From: Aegilops tauschii subsp. strangulata
Taxonomy: Eukaryota > Streptophyta > Magnoliopsida > Poales > Poaceae
DNA length: 64,000 nucleotides
NCBI RefSeq assembly: GCF_002575655.3
Contig: NC_053037.3
Span: 325,465,294-325,529,293 of the forward strand
Reading direction: 5' to 3'
Positions 21,566-32,105 of this stretch are shown piece by piece. A program made the position numbers and the translations under genes. Under the pieces are notes generated by a model. The model did not search any database and had not been told where the DNA came from. It saw only the letters and a list, made by a program, of their open reading frames with translations. The number at the start of each line of letters is the position of its first letter. The stretch's first letter is position 1.

Positions 21566-23199
21566 TGATACGTCTCCAACGTATCTATAATTTATAAAGT
21601 ATTCATGCCATGTTTACAACAATTTTATATGATTTTGGTATGATTTGATTAGAATTAACCCGGACTGACGCTGTTTTCAGCAGAACTACCGTGGTGTCGT
21701 TTTTTGTGCAGAAATAGAAGTTCTCGGAATGGTCTAAAAATTCACGGTGATCTTTTATGGACCAAAAGAGACCCCCGAAGCACAAGAGCTGGGCCAAAAG
21801 AGTCCCGAGGCAACGACAAGGGTGGAGGGCGTGCCCCTATCTTGCCGCTGCCTCGTGGACCCCCTTGACATGAGACCGACGCCAAAAATTCCTATAAATA
21901 CCAAAACCCCCGAAAAGAAAACTAGATTGGGAGTTCCGTCGCCGCAAGCCTCTGTAGCCACGAAGAACCAATCGGGAGCCCGTTCCAGCGCCCTGCCGGA
22001 GGGGGAAACCATCACCGGAGGCCATCTTCATCATCCCGGCGGTCTCCATAACGAGAAGGGAGTAGTTCACCCTCGGGGCTGAGGGTATGTACCAGTAGCT
22101 ATGTGTTTGATCTCTCTCTCTCTCTTTCTCTCGTGTTCTTGATTTGGCACGATCTTGATGTACCGCGAGCTTTGTTACTATAGTTGAATCATATGGTGTT
22201 TCTCCCCCTCTACCTTCTTGTGACGAATTGAGTTTTACCTTTGATGTTTCACTATTATCGGATTGAATACTATTATGGATTTGAGAACACTTGATGTATG
22301 TCTTGCATGGGATACCCGTGCTGACAATGGGGTGTTCTATTGATTCACTTGATGTATGTTTCGGCACTCAACTCGCCGATTCCCGAGGTGACATTGGGGT
22401 AATCTATGCATAGGGGTTGATGCACGTTTTCGTCCTTGTTTCTCTAGTAGGAATCTTGGGGCACTCTTTGAGGTTCTTTGTGTTGGATTCAATATTATGA
22501 ATCTAAAGTTATTTGATGCATATCGTATAATTGACCCACAGATACTTGTGGTGACATTGGAGTATCTTGGTGACATTAGGGTTGATTGATGTGTATCATA
22601 TGGTGTTATTTTACTACGAACTCTAGGGCTGTTTGTGATACTTATAGGAATAGCTCAATGGATTGATCGGAAAGAATAACTTTGAGGTGGTTTCGTACCA
22701 TACAAGCAATTTCATCTTATGTTCTCCACGATAGGAACTTTGGAGTGACTCTTTGTTGCACGTTGAGGGATTTCCATATGATCTAATTATGTTATTATTG
22801 TTGAGAGAACTTGCACTAGTGAAAGTATGAACCCTAGGCCTTGTTTCCAAGCATTGCAATACCGTTTTTGCTCACTTTTGTTACTAGTTACCTTGCTGTT
22901 TTTATATTTTTAGATTACAAAAACCTATATCTACTATCCATATTACACTTGTATCACCATCTCTTCGCGGAACTAGTGCACCTATACAATTTACCATTGT
23001 ATTGGGTGTGTTGGGGACACAAGATACTCTTTGTTATTTGGTTGCAGGGTTGTTTGAGCGAGACCATCTTATCCTACGCCTCTCACAGATTGATAAACCT
23101 TAGGTCATCCACTTGAGGGAAATTAGCTACCGTCCTTCAAAACTCTGCACTTGGAGGCCCAACAACGTCTACAGGAAGAAAGTTGCGTAGTAGACATCA
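21566..23199 (+). mobile_element. LTR2 of the Athila-like complex, 1,634 bp
   Basis: It starts TGATACGTCTCC and ends GTAGACATCA, with the TATA-like CTATAAATA at about 21892-21900. It is preceded by a polypurine tract, as a 3' LTR should be, yet followed by 13 bp of PBS-side sequence, as a 5' LTR would be. Confidence 0.9.
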
Positions 23200-23212
23200 A
23201 GCTCTTTTCTGC
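23200..23212 (+). other. 13-bp PBS-side stub between LTR2 and LTR3
   Basis: AGCTCTTTTCTGC matches the start of the internal domain after LTR3 (24841: AGCTCTTTTG) and breaks off inside the PBS, whose usual form continues CTGGCGCCGTTGC. It is the only remnant of a deleted internal domain. Confidence 0.75.
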
Positions 23213-24840
23213 TGATACGTCTCCAACGTATCTATAATTTATGAAGTATTCATGCCATGTTTACAACAATTTTATATGATTTTGGTATGATTTGATTAGA
23301 ACTAACCCGGAGTGACGCTGTTTTCAGCAGAACTACTGTGGTGTCATTTTCTGTGCAGAAATAAAAGTTCTCGGAATGGACTAAAAATTTACGGTGATTT
23401 TTTATGGACCAAAAGAGACCCCTGAAGCACAAGAGTTGGGACAGAAGAGTCCCGAGGCAACGACAAGGGTGGAGGGCACCCCCCTGTCTTGCCGCTGCCT
23501 CGTGGACCCCCTTGATGTGAGACCGACGCCAAAAATTCCTATAAATACCAAAACCCCAGAAAAGAAACCTAGATCGGGAGTTCCGCCGCCGCAAGCCTAT
23601 GTAGCCAAGAAAAACAAATCTGGAGCCCGTTCCGACACCCTGCCGGTGGGGGAAACCATCACCGGAGGCCATCTTCATCATCTTGGCGGTCTCCATGACG
23701 AGGACGGAGTAGTTCACCCTCGGTGCTGAGGGTATGTACCAGTAGTTTTGTGTTTGATCGCTCTTTCTCTCGTGTTCTTGATTTGGCACGATCTTGATGT
23801 ATTGTGAGCTTTGTTACTGTAGTTGAATCATATGGCGTTTCTCCCCATCTACCTTCTTATGATGAATTGAGTTTTACCTTTGAGGTTTCACTATTATCGG
23901 ATTGAATACTATTATGGATTTGAGAACACTTGATGTATGTCTTGCGTGGGATACCCATGGTGACAATGGGGTGTTCTATTGATCCACTTGATGTATGTTT
24001 TGGCAATCAACTCACGGATTCCTGAGGTGACATTAGGATAATCTATGCATAGGGGTTGATGCATGTTTTCGTCCTTGTTTCTCCGGTAGGAATCTTGGGG
24101 CACTTTTTGACGTTCTTTGTGTTGGATTGAATATTATGAATTTGAAGTTGTTTGATGCATATCGTATAATTGACCCACAGATACTTGTGGTGACATTGGA
24201 GTATGTAGGTGACATTAGGGTTGATTGATGTGTGTCATATGGTGTTATTTTACTATGAACTCTAGGGTTGTTTGTGACACTTAAAGGAATACCTCAATGG
24301 ATTGATCGGAAAGAATAACTTTGAGGTGGTTTCGTACCCTACAAGCAATTTCATCTTACGTTCTCCGCGATAGGAACTTTGGAGTGACTCTTTGTTGCAC
24401 GTTGAGGGATTGCCATATGATCCAATTATGTTATCATTGTTGAGAGAACTTGCACTAGTGAAAGTATGAACCCTAGGCCTTGTTTCCAACCATTGAAATA
24501 CCGTTTGTGCTCACTTTTGTTACTAGTTACCTTGCTGTTTTTATATTTTTCACATTACAAAAATCTGTATCTACCATCCATATTACACTTGTATCACCAT
24601 CTCTTCACCGAACTAGTGCACGTGCACAATTTACCATTGTATTGGGTGTGTTGGGGACACGAGAGACTCTTTGTCATTTGGTTGCAGGGTTGTTTGAGAG
24701 AGACCATCATCATCCTATGCCTCCCACGGCTTGATAAACCTTAGGTCATCCACTTGAGGGAAATTTGCTACTGTCCTACAAAACTCTGTAGTTGGAGGCC
24801 CAACAACATCTACAAGGATAAAGTTGCATAGTAGACATCA
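23213..24840 (+). mobile_element. LTR3 of the Athila-like complex, 1,628 bp, 5' LTR of the second copy
   Basis: It starts TGATACGTCTCC and ends GTAGACATCA, with the TATA-like CTATAAATA at 23539-23547. It closely resembles LTR2 and leads into a PBS and the internal ORF at 24909. Confidence 0.92.
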
Positions 24841-24848
24841 AGCTCTTT

Positions 24849-24868
24849 TGTCGCGCTGTTGCTAGGGA
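24849..24868 (+). other. degenerate PBS, tRNA-Asp type
   Basis: TGTCGCGCTGTTGCTAGGGA is recognisably related to TGGCGCCGTTGCCGGGGA, the PBS of plant Athila-type elements, with several changes. Confidence 0.7.
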
Positions 24869-24908
24869 GGTTAGTGCTTGAAGGTATATGAAATAAAACT
24901 ACAAAAAA

Positions 24909-25835
24909 ATGGAATTGAGGTTGCCTCCTATGCTTCATTTTTTAATGTCTTCCGTGAAAAATGATGGAAAGGAAAATTGTGCTCAAGTGTTAGAAGAAGA
25001 AGTCAACAAAATGTATGGATCTAAATATTTGAATGATGAGCATGATTGCAATGTTGTTAGTATGAATTCTTTGAATATCCATGATGCTAATGATATGCAA
25101 AGCCACAAGCTTGGGGATGCTATGTTTGATGAAGATATTTTTTGTCCCCAAGTTTTGATGAGCAAATTTATTATGATGATAGCATGCCTCCTATTTATGA
25201 TGTTTATATTGATGAAAGTGGGTTTGGAAGAGTGTCACCTCTAAGTAATGAGCCCACTATTTTGGAGGGTGTTGAATCTTATAATATTTATGAAAGTGGA
25301 TTTGGAGAGGTCATGACTTTATGTAGTGATGAATCCACTATTTCGGAAGAGGTTCCAATTGATTATGAGAACAAAGTTGCTAAAGAATAATGATAACCAT
25401 GAAACTTGTCATCATGATTTTAATTTTCAATTGGATTATGCCTCACACGATAGTTATTTTGTTGAATTTGCTCCCACTACTATCCATGAGAATAAATTTG
25501 CTTATGTGGAGAGTAATAAATTTTTTATGCTTGTGGATCATGAAAAGAATGCTTTATGTGATAGTTATATTGTTGAATTCATTCATGATGCTACCGAAAA
25601 TTATTATGAGAGAGGAACATATGCTTCTACATATTGCAATAATATCAAGTTTCCTCTCTATGTGTTGAAAATCTTGAAGTTATGCTTGTTTTGCCTTCCT
25701 ATGCTAGTTGATTCTTGCTCCCATAAATTGTTTGCTCACAAAATCCCTATGCATAGGAAGTGGGTTAGACTTAAATGTACTAGTGATATGCTTTATGATG
25801 CTCCCGTTATGTTTCAACTCTTATCTTTTATGTGA
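24909..25835 (+). pseudogene. Athila-like element internal ORF of unknown function, two frameshifts
   Basis: Three overlapping frames form one ancestral ORF of about 300 residues: 24909 to about 25145 (MELRLPPMLHFLMSS), then 25145-25390 (FDEQIYYDDSMPPIYD), then about 25385-25835 (DFNFQLDYASHDSYF ending in TGA). The middle is rich in Asp, Glu and Tyr with two similar segments (YDVYIDESGFGRV and YNIYESGFGEV). The last part is Cys-rich (ALCDSYIV, CLFCLPMLVDSCSH). There is no CCHC knuckle, DTG or YMDD, so it is neither a standard Gag nor pol. It occupies the gag position and recurs in the first copy, so it is a genuine element ORF. The CACTA insertion lies 5 bp after its stop codon. Confidence 0.65.
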
Positions 25836-25837
25836 GC

Positions 25838-25840
25838 ATC
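25838..25840. repeat. CACTA TSD left copy (ATC)
   Basis: ATC precedes CACTAGTGCAGG and recurs at 53539-53541. The uninterrupted sequence survives in the first Athila-like copy at about 18005-18030 (GAGCATCATTGAA). Confidence 0.92.
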
Positions 25841-26300
25841 CACTAGTGCAGGTTGCTGCTAACGCGACACTACGATCAGAGACCCTTCGACGAAACTGTG
25901 TGCGATGCATTAATCGCAAACAGTGGTGTAAAAAACCTGTCAAAAAAGGTGCAAAACGTTTGCGATGACGGATGCATCAAACACGGTTCAGATTTTAGTT
26001 GCGTGTGTGATGCAGGGCATACGGTTCAGTTCAGTTAACTGTTTGCGATGTGGCAGAACAAAAGAAATGGGCAGCCAGATGAAGGCGTGTGCGATATAGA
26101 GCTTACGGTTCACTCGGATGAGCTGTTGGTGATTAGGGAACACAACATAAACGGTCAGCCAAATCAAGGTGTGTGCGATATACGACATCCGGTTCACTCG
26201 GATGAACTGTTTTCGATTAGGCAACGCAACAGAAATGGTTCAACCAGATCAAGGTGTGTGCAATGGAGGGCATATAGTTCATTCCGATAAACTGTTTGTG
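25841..26300 (+). repeat. left CACTA terminus and subterminal repeats
   Basis: The CGTTTGCGATG-like motif occurs at 25957-25967 and 26040-26050. An 80-90-bp unit repeats about three times between 26040 and 26300, each with GTGTGCGAT(A)/GTGTGCAATG and a GGTTCACTCGGATGA-type segment. Such short subterminal repeats are transposase-binding sites in CACTA elements (established for En/Spm). Confidence 0.75.
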
Positions 26301-26693
26301 TGGAGCCAAGAGAATAGAAACGTTTCACATAAACAAGATGTGTGTAATACGCGGCAAACATCCAATTACATAGGTTGCTAGTACACACATGACATTTCCA
26401 CACACCAAAGTAAACTATTACATGCATAATTAACTAGGATAAACGATCATCTGATCATCATCTACTTCTTGTGCTAGCTCGATGTTCCTTCTATTCTAAG
26501 TTTCCATTAATTGCTGGCATTTTATGAACATGCCACCGTTTCCCGCCATTTCCTCACCGGTTTCCCGCCACCCAGCGATATTGCGCATAAACCTAGGCAG
26601 CGCGCGACGCACGGATGCTACAAGCGTAGCCTATAGCACATCCACCTTTTCCAAGCACGCCAACCCACCAAAGCGCTGCCTCCGCCATCAACC
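26301..26693 (+). promoter_or_regulatory. upstream region of the first CACTA cargo ORF
   Basis: No frame and no clear TATA box. GC content rises towards 26600, as in a 5' UTR. I see nothing more specific. Confidence 0.35.
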
Positions 26694-26939
26694 ATGTCGA
26701 CGAGGAAAACGAGCAGGCACCACGGCCCGTCAAGGCCGAGGCGCTCCTCGGCAACGCGATGGACGATGTCGTGATGCGCATTATCGCCAAGGTTGAGCAG
26801 ACCCTTGGCGCATGGCGCTTCAGCGTCGCGGATCAAGATAGGCATGTCAGCGCCGAGAGGCTGCAGCTCACCGCACAACATGATCGATGGCGCGCCGCAG
26901 AGTAAGCTAGGCACGTCCGCGCCGATAGGCTGTGGCTCG
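26694..26939 (+). pseudogene. CACTA cargo gene 1, 5' part, interrupted by a retrotransposon
   Basis: An ATG in good context (CAACCATGTC) stands at 26694. The convincing frame is shifted by one: VDEENEQAPRPVKAEALL, MDDVVMRIIAKVEQTLGAW (ATG at 26759), then HVSAERLQLTAQHDRW. A TAA lies at 26903-26905. The frame continues as HVRADRLWL to the insertion at 26940 and resumes without loss at 33660. The protein is charged and helical, with internal repeats of the form RHVxAxRLxLxAxxDRW. I do not recognise a domain. It has stops, a frameshift and an insertion, so it is dead. Confidence 0.6.
26935..26939. repeat. TSD left copy (GCTCG) of the gag-only Athila-like element
   Basis: Repeated at 33655-33659, with the cargo ORF frame continuous across the two copies. 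Confidence 0.93.
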
Positions 26940-28513
26940 TGATACGTCTCCAACGTATCTATAATTTTTGATTGCTTCATGCTATATTATATTCTGTTTT
27001 GGATGTTTAACGGGCTTTATTATACACTTTATATCATTTTTGGGACTAACCTATTAACCGGAGGCCCAGCCCAGAATTGCTGTTTTTTTGCCTATTTCAG
27101 TGTTTCGCAGAAAAAGAATATCAAATGGAGTCCAAACGGAATGAAACCTTCGGGAACGTGATTTTCGGAACGAACGTGATCCAGAGGACTTGGACCCTAC
27201 GTCAAGAAAGCTACCAGGAAGGCACGGGTAGGGGGGCGCGCCTACCCCCCTAGGCGCGTCCTCCACCCTCGTGGGGCCCACGTTGCTCCACCGACGTACT
27301 TCTTCCTCCTATATATACCTACGTACCCCCAAACCAACAGAAGCATCCACGAAAACCTAATTCCACCGCCGCAACCTTCTGTACCCGTGAGATCCCATCT
27401 TGGGGCCTTTTCCGGCGTCCTGCCGGAGGGGGCATTGATCACGGAGGGCTTCTACATCAACACCATAGCCTCTCCGATGATGTGTGAGTAGTTTACCTCA
27501 GACCTTCGGGTCCATAGTTGTTAGCTAGATAGCTTCTTCTCTCTCTTTGGATCTCAATACAATGTTCTCCCCCTCTCTTGTGGAGATCTATTCGATGTAA
27601 TCTTATTTTGCGGTGTGTTTGTTGAGACCGATGAATTGTGGGTTTATGATCAAGTTTATCTATGAATAATATTTGAATCTCCTCTGAATTCTTTTATGTA
27701 TGATTGGTTATCTTTGCAAGTCTCTTCGAATTATCAGTTTGGTTTGGCCTACTAGATTGATCTTTCTTGCAATGGGAGAAGTGCTTAGCTTTGGGTTCAA
27801 TCTTGCGGTGTCCTTTCCCAGTGACAGTAGGGGCAGCAAGGCACGTATTGTATTGTTGCCATCGAGGATAACAAGATGGGGTTTATATCATATCGCATGA
27901 GTTTATCCCTCTACATCATGTCATCTTACTTAAAGCGTTACTCTGTTCTTTGAACTTAATACTCTAGATGCATGCTGGATAGCGGTCGATGTGTGGAGTA
28001 ATAGTAGTAGATGCAGGCAGGAGTCGGTCTACTTGTCTCGGACGTGATGCCTATATACATGACCATACCTAGATATTCTCATAACTATGCTCAATTCTGT
28101 CAATTGCTCAACAGTAATTTGTTCACGCACCGTAATATTTATGCTCTCGAGAGAAGCCACTAGTGAAACCTATGGCCCCTGGGTCTATTTTCCATCATAT
28201 TAATCTTCCAACACTTAGCTATTTTTATTGCCTTTTATTTTACTTTGCATCTTTATCGTAAAAATACCAAAAATATTATCTTATCATATCTATCAGATCT
28301 CACTCTCGTAAGTGACCGTTGAGGGATTGACAACCCCTTTATCGCGTTGGTTGCGAGGTTCTTGTTTGTTTGTGTAGGTGCGAGGGACTCGTGCGTGGTC
28401 TCCTACTGGATTGATACCTTGGTTCTCAAAAACTGGGGGAAATACTTACGCTACTTTACTGCATCACCCTTTCTTCTTCAAGGGAAAACCAACGCAGTGA
28501 TCAAGAGGTAGCA
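26940..28513 (+). mobile_element. 5' LTR of the gag-only element, 1,574 bp
   Basis: It starts TGATACGTCTCC and ends CAAGAGGTAGCA. The TATA-like CTATATATACC starts at 27310. It has a 25-bp net excess over the 3' LTR, mainly from a GC-rich stretch near 27225-27260 that is collapsed between GGCGCG repeats in the 3' copy. The short ORFs inside recur in every LTR of this type and are not genes. Confidence 0.93.
27310..27320 (+). promoter_or_regulatory. TATA box of the gag-only element's LTR
   Basis: CTATATATACC, with an equivalent at about 32458-32468 in the 3' LTR and at about 61753 in LTR6. Confidence 0.6.
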
Positions 28514-28524
28514 AGAAGGATTTC

Positions 28525-28542
28525 TGGCGCCGTTGCTGGGGA
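28525..28542 (+). other. primer-binding site, tRNA-Asp type
   Basis: TGGCGCCGTTGCTGGGGA lies 11 nt after the LTR end. It is close to the Athila-clade PBS TGGCGCCGTTGCCGGGGA. Confidence 0.9.
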
Positions 28543-28717
28543 GATCTACGCCAAGTCAAGTCAAGTCAAGGCATACCAAGTACCCGTCACAAACTCATCT
28601 CCCTCGCATTACATTATTTGCCATTTGCCTCTCGTTTTCCTCTCCCCCACTTCACCCTTGCCGTTTTATTCGCCCTCTCTTTTCCGTTTGCCTCTTTTTG
28701 CTCGCTTTTCCTTCGCC

Positions 28718-29302
28718 ATGTCGGAACCAAAAAGAGTTGGGGGTTCTCTCCCGAGCTTGGACGATCCTTCTATTCTATCTAAACTCATAAATAAAGCTAT
28801 GGAAAAACCTGCCGGAGTTGTCAATGAGAGTCTTAATAATTTTGAAGAAGATGATTCCGGAATTTTTCGTTATTTACTCGATGAATCTTTGAAAGATGCG
28901 TGGGATAGGCTGTTAAGGATCCGGGCTAGCTATGTGCCCCAGTATCAAATTGAGGTTTACCTAAAAATATTTTATGTTGGGTTGCCCGCTTCGTTCAAAC
29001 AAGTTTTAGATTCTATTTTTGAAGAGGGTTTTCTTGAAGGGGACCCCATAGATACCTATGAAAAAATAAAAACTATATTTGGGCACCCCATGAATGAGAA
29101 AGTTGAATCCACATCTCTTTTGCTCTCCTGCCAAAACGAATCTATCAAAGAAATAAAAGCTAGCCTAGATGCAAATTTCCGCAACGTGCTTAATCTTTCT
29201 TCTACCATTAATAGCCACATGCTTTATCAAAATAGAAAGATTAATTCCATAGATAACAAGTTTGCTCTTTTCTTCCCTAAAACCAAAGATGGCAATACCT
29301 AG
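28718..29302 (+). CDS. truncated Athila-type Gag, 194 residues
   Basis: The start is the ATG at 28718 (GCCATGTCGG, good context, MSEPKRVGGSLPSLDD). The frame is also open upstream to 28625 but that part is leader-like. The segment LLDESLKDAWDRLLRIRA followed by FYVGLPASFKQVLDS is the usual Athila-type Gag core (in the family, a Trp-containing helix and then FYxGL). The protein ends after NKFALFFPKTKDGNT with no zinc knuckle. Full Athila Gags are several times longer, so this is an N-terminal fragment left by the internal deletion. The frame has no stop and could still be translated. Confidence 0.75.
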   Translation: MSEPKRVGGSLPSLDDPSILSKLINKAMEKPAGVVNESLNNFEEDDSGIFRYLLDESLKDAWDRLLRIRASYVPQYQIEVYLKIFYVGLPASFKQVLDSIFEEGFLEGDPIDTYEKIKTIFGHPMNEKVESTSLLLSCQNESIKEIKASLDANFRNVLNLSSTINSHMLYQNRKINSIDNKFALFFPKTKDGNT

Positions 29303-32091
29303 ATCTACCCTTGCTTGTATGCCTAGCTAGGGGCGTTAAACAATAGCGCTTGTTGGGAGGCAACCCAATTTTATTTTTAGTTTTTTTACTTTTTTCTTCT
29401 GTTTAGGAATAAATCTTTGATCTATCCTATGGTTAGATGTGTTTTTATGTTTTAATTAGTGTTTGTGCCAAGTTAAACTATAGGATCTTCTTGGATGATA
29501 GTTATTTGATCTTGCTGAAAATTCCAGAAACTTTCTGTTCACGAAAACAATTGTTAAAAATCACCAGAACGTGATAAAATATTGATTCCAATTGCTTCTG
29601 ATCAATAAACAAATTGTCTAGGTCTTCCTATTTTGGCCGAATTTTTCGAGTTCCAGAAGTTTGTGTTAGTTACAGATTACTACAGACTGTTCTGTTTTTG
29701 ACAGATTCTGTTTTTCGTGTGTTGTTTGCTTATTTTGATGAACCTATGGCTAGTAAAATAGTTTATAAACCATAGAGAAGTTGGAATACAGTAGGTTTAA
29801 CACCAATATAAATAAAGAATGAGTTCATTACAGTACCTTGAAGTGGTGTTTTGTTTTCTTTCGCTAACGGAGCTCACGAGATTTTCTGTTAAGTTTTGTG
29901 TTGTGAAGTTTTCAAGTTTTGGGTAAAAGATTTGATGGATTATAGAACAAGGAGTGGCAAGAGCCTAAGCTTGGGGATGCCCATGGCACCCCAAGATAAT
30001 CTAAGGACACCAAAAAGCCAAAGCTTGGGGATGCCCCGGAAGGCATCCCCTCTTTCGTCTACTTCCATCGGTAACTTTACTTGGAGCTATATTTTTATTC
30101 ACCACATGACATGTGTTTTGCTTGGAGCATCTTGTATTATTTGAGTCTTTATTTGTTAGTTTGCCACAATCATCCTTGCTGTAGACACCTTTTGAGAGAG
30201 ACACACTTGATTCGGAATTTGTTAGAATACTCTATGTGCTTCACTTATATCTTTTGAGCTATATAGTTTTTGCTCTAGTGCTTCACTTATATCTTTTAGA
30301 GCACGGTGGTGGATTTGTTTTATAGAAACTATTGTTCTCTCATGCTTCACTTATATTATTTTGAGAGTCGTACAAAACAGCGTGGCAATTTGCTTTAATT
30401 ATGATAGGCATCCAAGATTAGTAAAAAAATTCTTATGAGTGTGTTGAATACTATGAGAAGTTTGATGCTTGATAATCGTTTTGAGATATAAAGGTGGTGA
30501 TATTAGAGTCATGCTAGTTGAGTAGTTGAGGATTTGAGAAATACTTGTGTTAAAGTTCGTGATTCCCGTAGCATGCACGTATGGTGAACCGTTATGTGAT
30601 GAAGTCGGAGCATGATTTATTTATTGATTGTCTTCCTTATGAGTGGCGGTCGGGGACGAGCGATGGTCTTTTCCTACCAATCTATCCCCCTAGGAGCATG
30701 CGCGTAATACTTTGCTTTGATAACTTGTAGATTTTTGCAATAAATATATGAGTTCTTTATGACTAATGTTGAGTCCATGGATTATACACACTTTTCTTCC
30801 TTCCACCATTGCTAGCCTCTCTAATACCGCACACTTTTCGCCGGTATCATACACCCACCATATACCTTCCTCAAAACAGCCACCATACCTACCTATCATG
30901 GCATTTCCATAGACATTCCGAGATATATTGCCATGCAACTTACCACCGTTCCGTTTACTATGACACGCTCCATCATTGTCACATTGCTTCGCATGATCAT
31001 GTAGTTGACATCGTATTTGTGGCAAATCCACCGTTCATAATTCTTTCATACATGTCACTCTTGATTCATTGCATATCCCGGTACACCGCCGGAGGCATTC
31101 ACATAGAGTCATATTTTGTTCTAAGTATTGAGTTGTAATTGTTGAGTTGTAAGTAAATAAAAGTGTGATGATCATCATTTTTAGAGCATTGTCCCAAGTG
31201 AGGAAAGGATGATGTAGACTATGATTCCCCCATAAGTCGGGATGAGACTCCGGACTAAAAAAAAGAGGCCATAAAAAAAAGAGAAAAGGCCCAAATAAAA
31301 AAATTGAGAGAAAAAGAGAGAAGGGACAATGTTACTATCCTTTTACCACACTTGTGCTTCAAAGTAGCACCATGATCTTCATGATAGAGAGTCTCCTATG
31401 ATATCACTTTCATATACTAGTGGGAATTTTTCATTATAGACTTGGCTTGTATATTCCAATGATGGGCTTCCTCAAAATGCCCTATGTCTTCGTGAGCAAG
31501 CGAGTTGGATGCACAACCACTTAGTTTCTTTGTTGAGCTTTCATATACTTATAGCTCTAGTGCATCCGTTGCATGGCAATCCCTACTCACTCACATTGAT
31601 ATCTATTAATGGGCATCTCCATAGCCCGTTGATATGCCTACTTGATGTGAGACTATCTTGTCCCTCTTTTTGTCTTCTCCACAACCACCCTTTCTATTCC
31701 ACATATAGTGCTATGTCCATGGCTCACGCTCATGTATTGCGTGAAGATTGAAAAAGTTTGAGAACACCAAAAGTATGAAACAATTGCTTGGCTTGTCATC
31801 GGGGTTGTGCATGATTTAAATACTTTGTGTGGTGAAGATAGAGCATAGCCAGACTATATGATTTTGTAGGGATAACTTTCTTTGGCCATGTTATTTTGAG
31901 AAGACATAATTGCTTAGTTAGTATGCTAGAAGTATTATTATTTTTATGTCAATATTAAACTTTTGTCTTGAATCTTTCGGATCTGAATATTCAACACAAA
32001 TAAGAGAATTACATTGAAATTATGCCAAGTAGCATTCCACATCAAAAATTCTGTTTTTAACATTTACTTACTCGAGGACGAGCAGGAATTA
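29303..32091 (+). other. non-coding internal region of the gag-only element
   Basis: No credible ORF over 2.8 kb. It has two GGGGATGCC hairpins (29970-29995 and 30027-30050, the second with a perfect 9-bp stem), a conserved stretch at 30559-30701 also present in the other Athila-like copies, and a purine tract (31255-31330). Confidence 0.7.
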
Positions 32092-32105
32092 AGCTTGGGG
32101 ATGCT
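32092..32105 (+). other. polypurine tract of the gag-only element
   Basis: AGCTTGGGGATGCT directly precedes the 3' LTR. Confidence 0.75.

Noticed and set aside
27054..27442. ORFs repeated at 32220-32591 and partly at 61536-61727
   Set aside because: They recur because they lie in LTRs of the same type; indels between copies shift the frame, so they are not maintained as protein.
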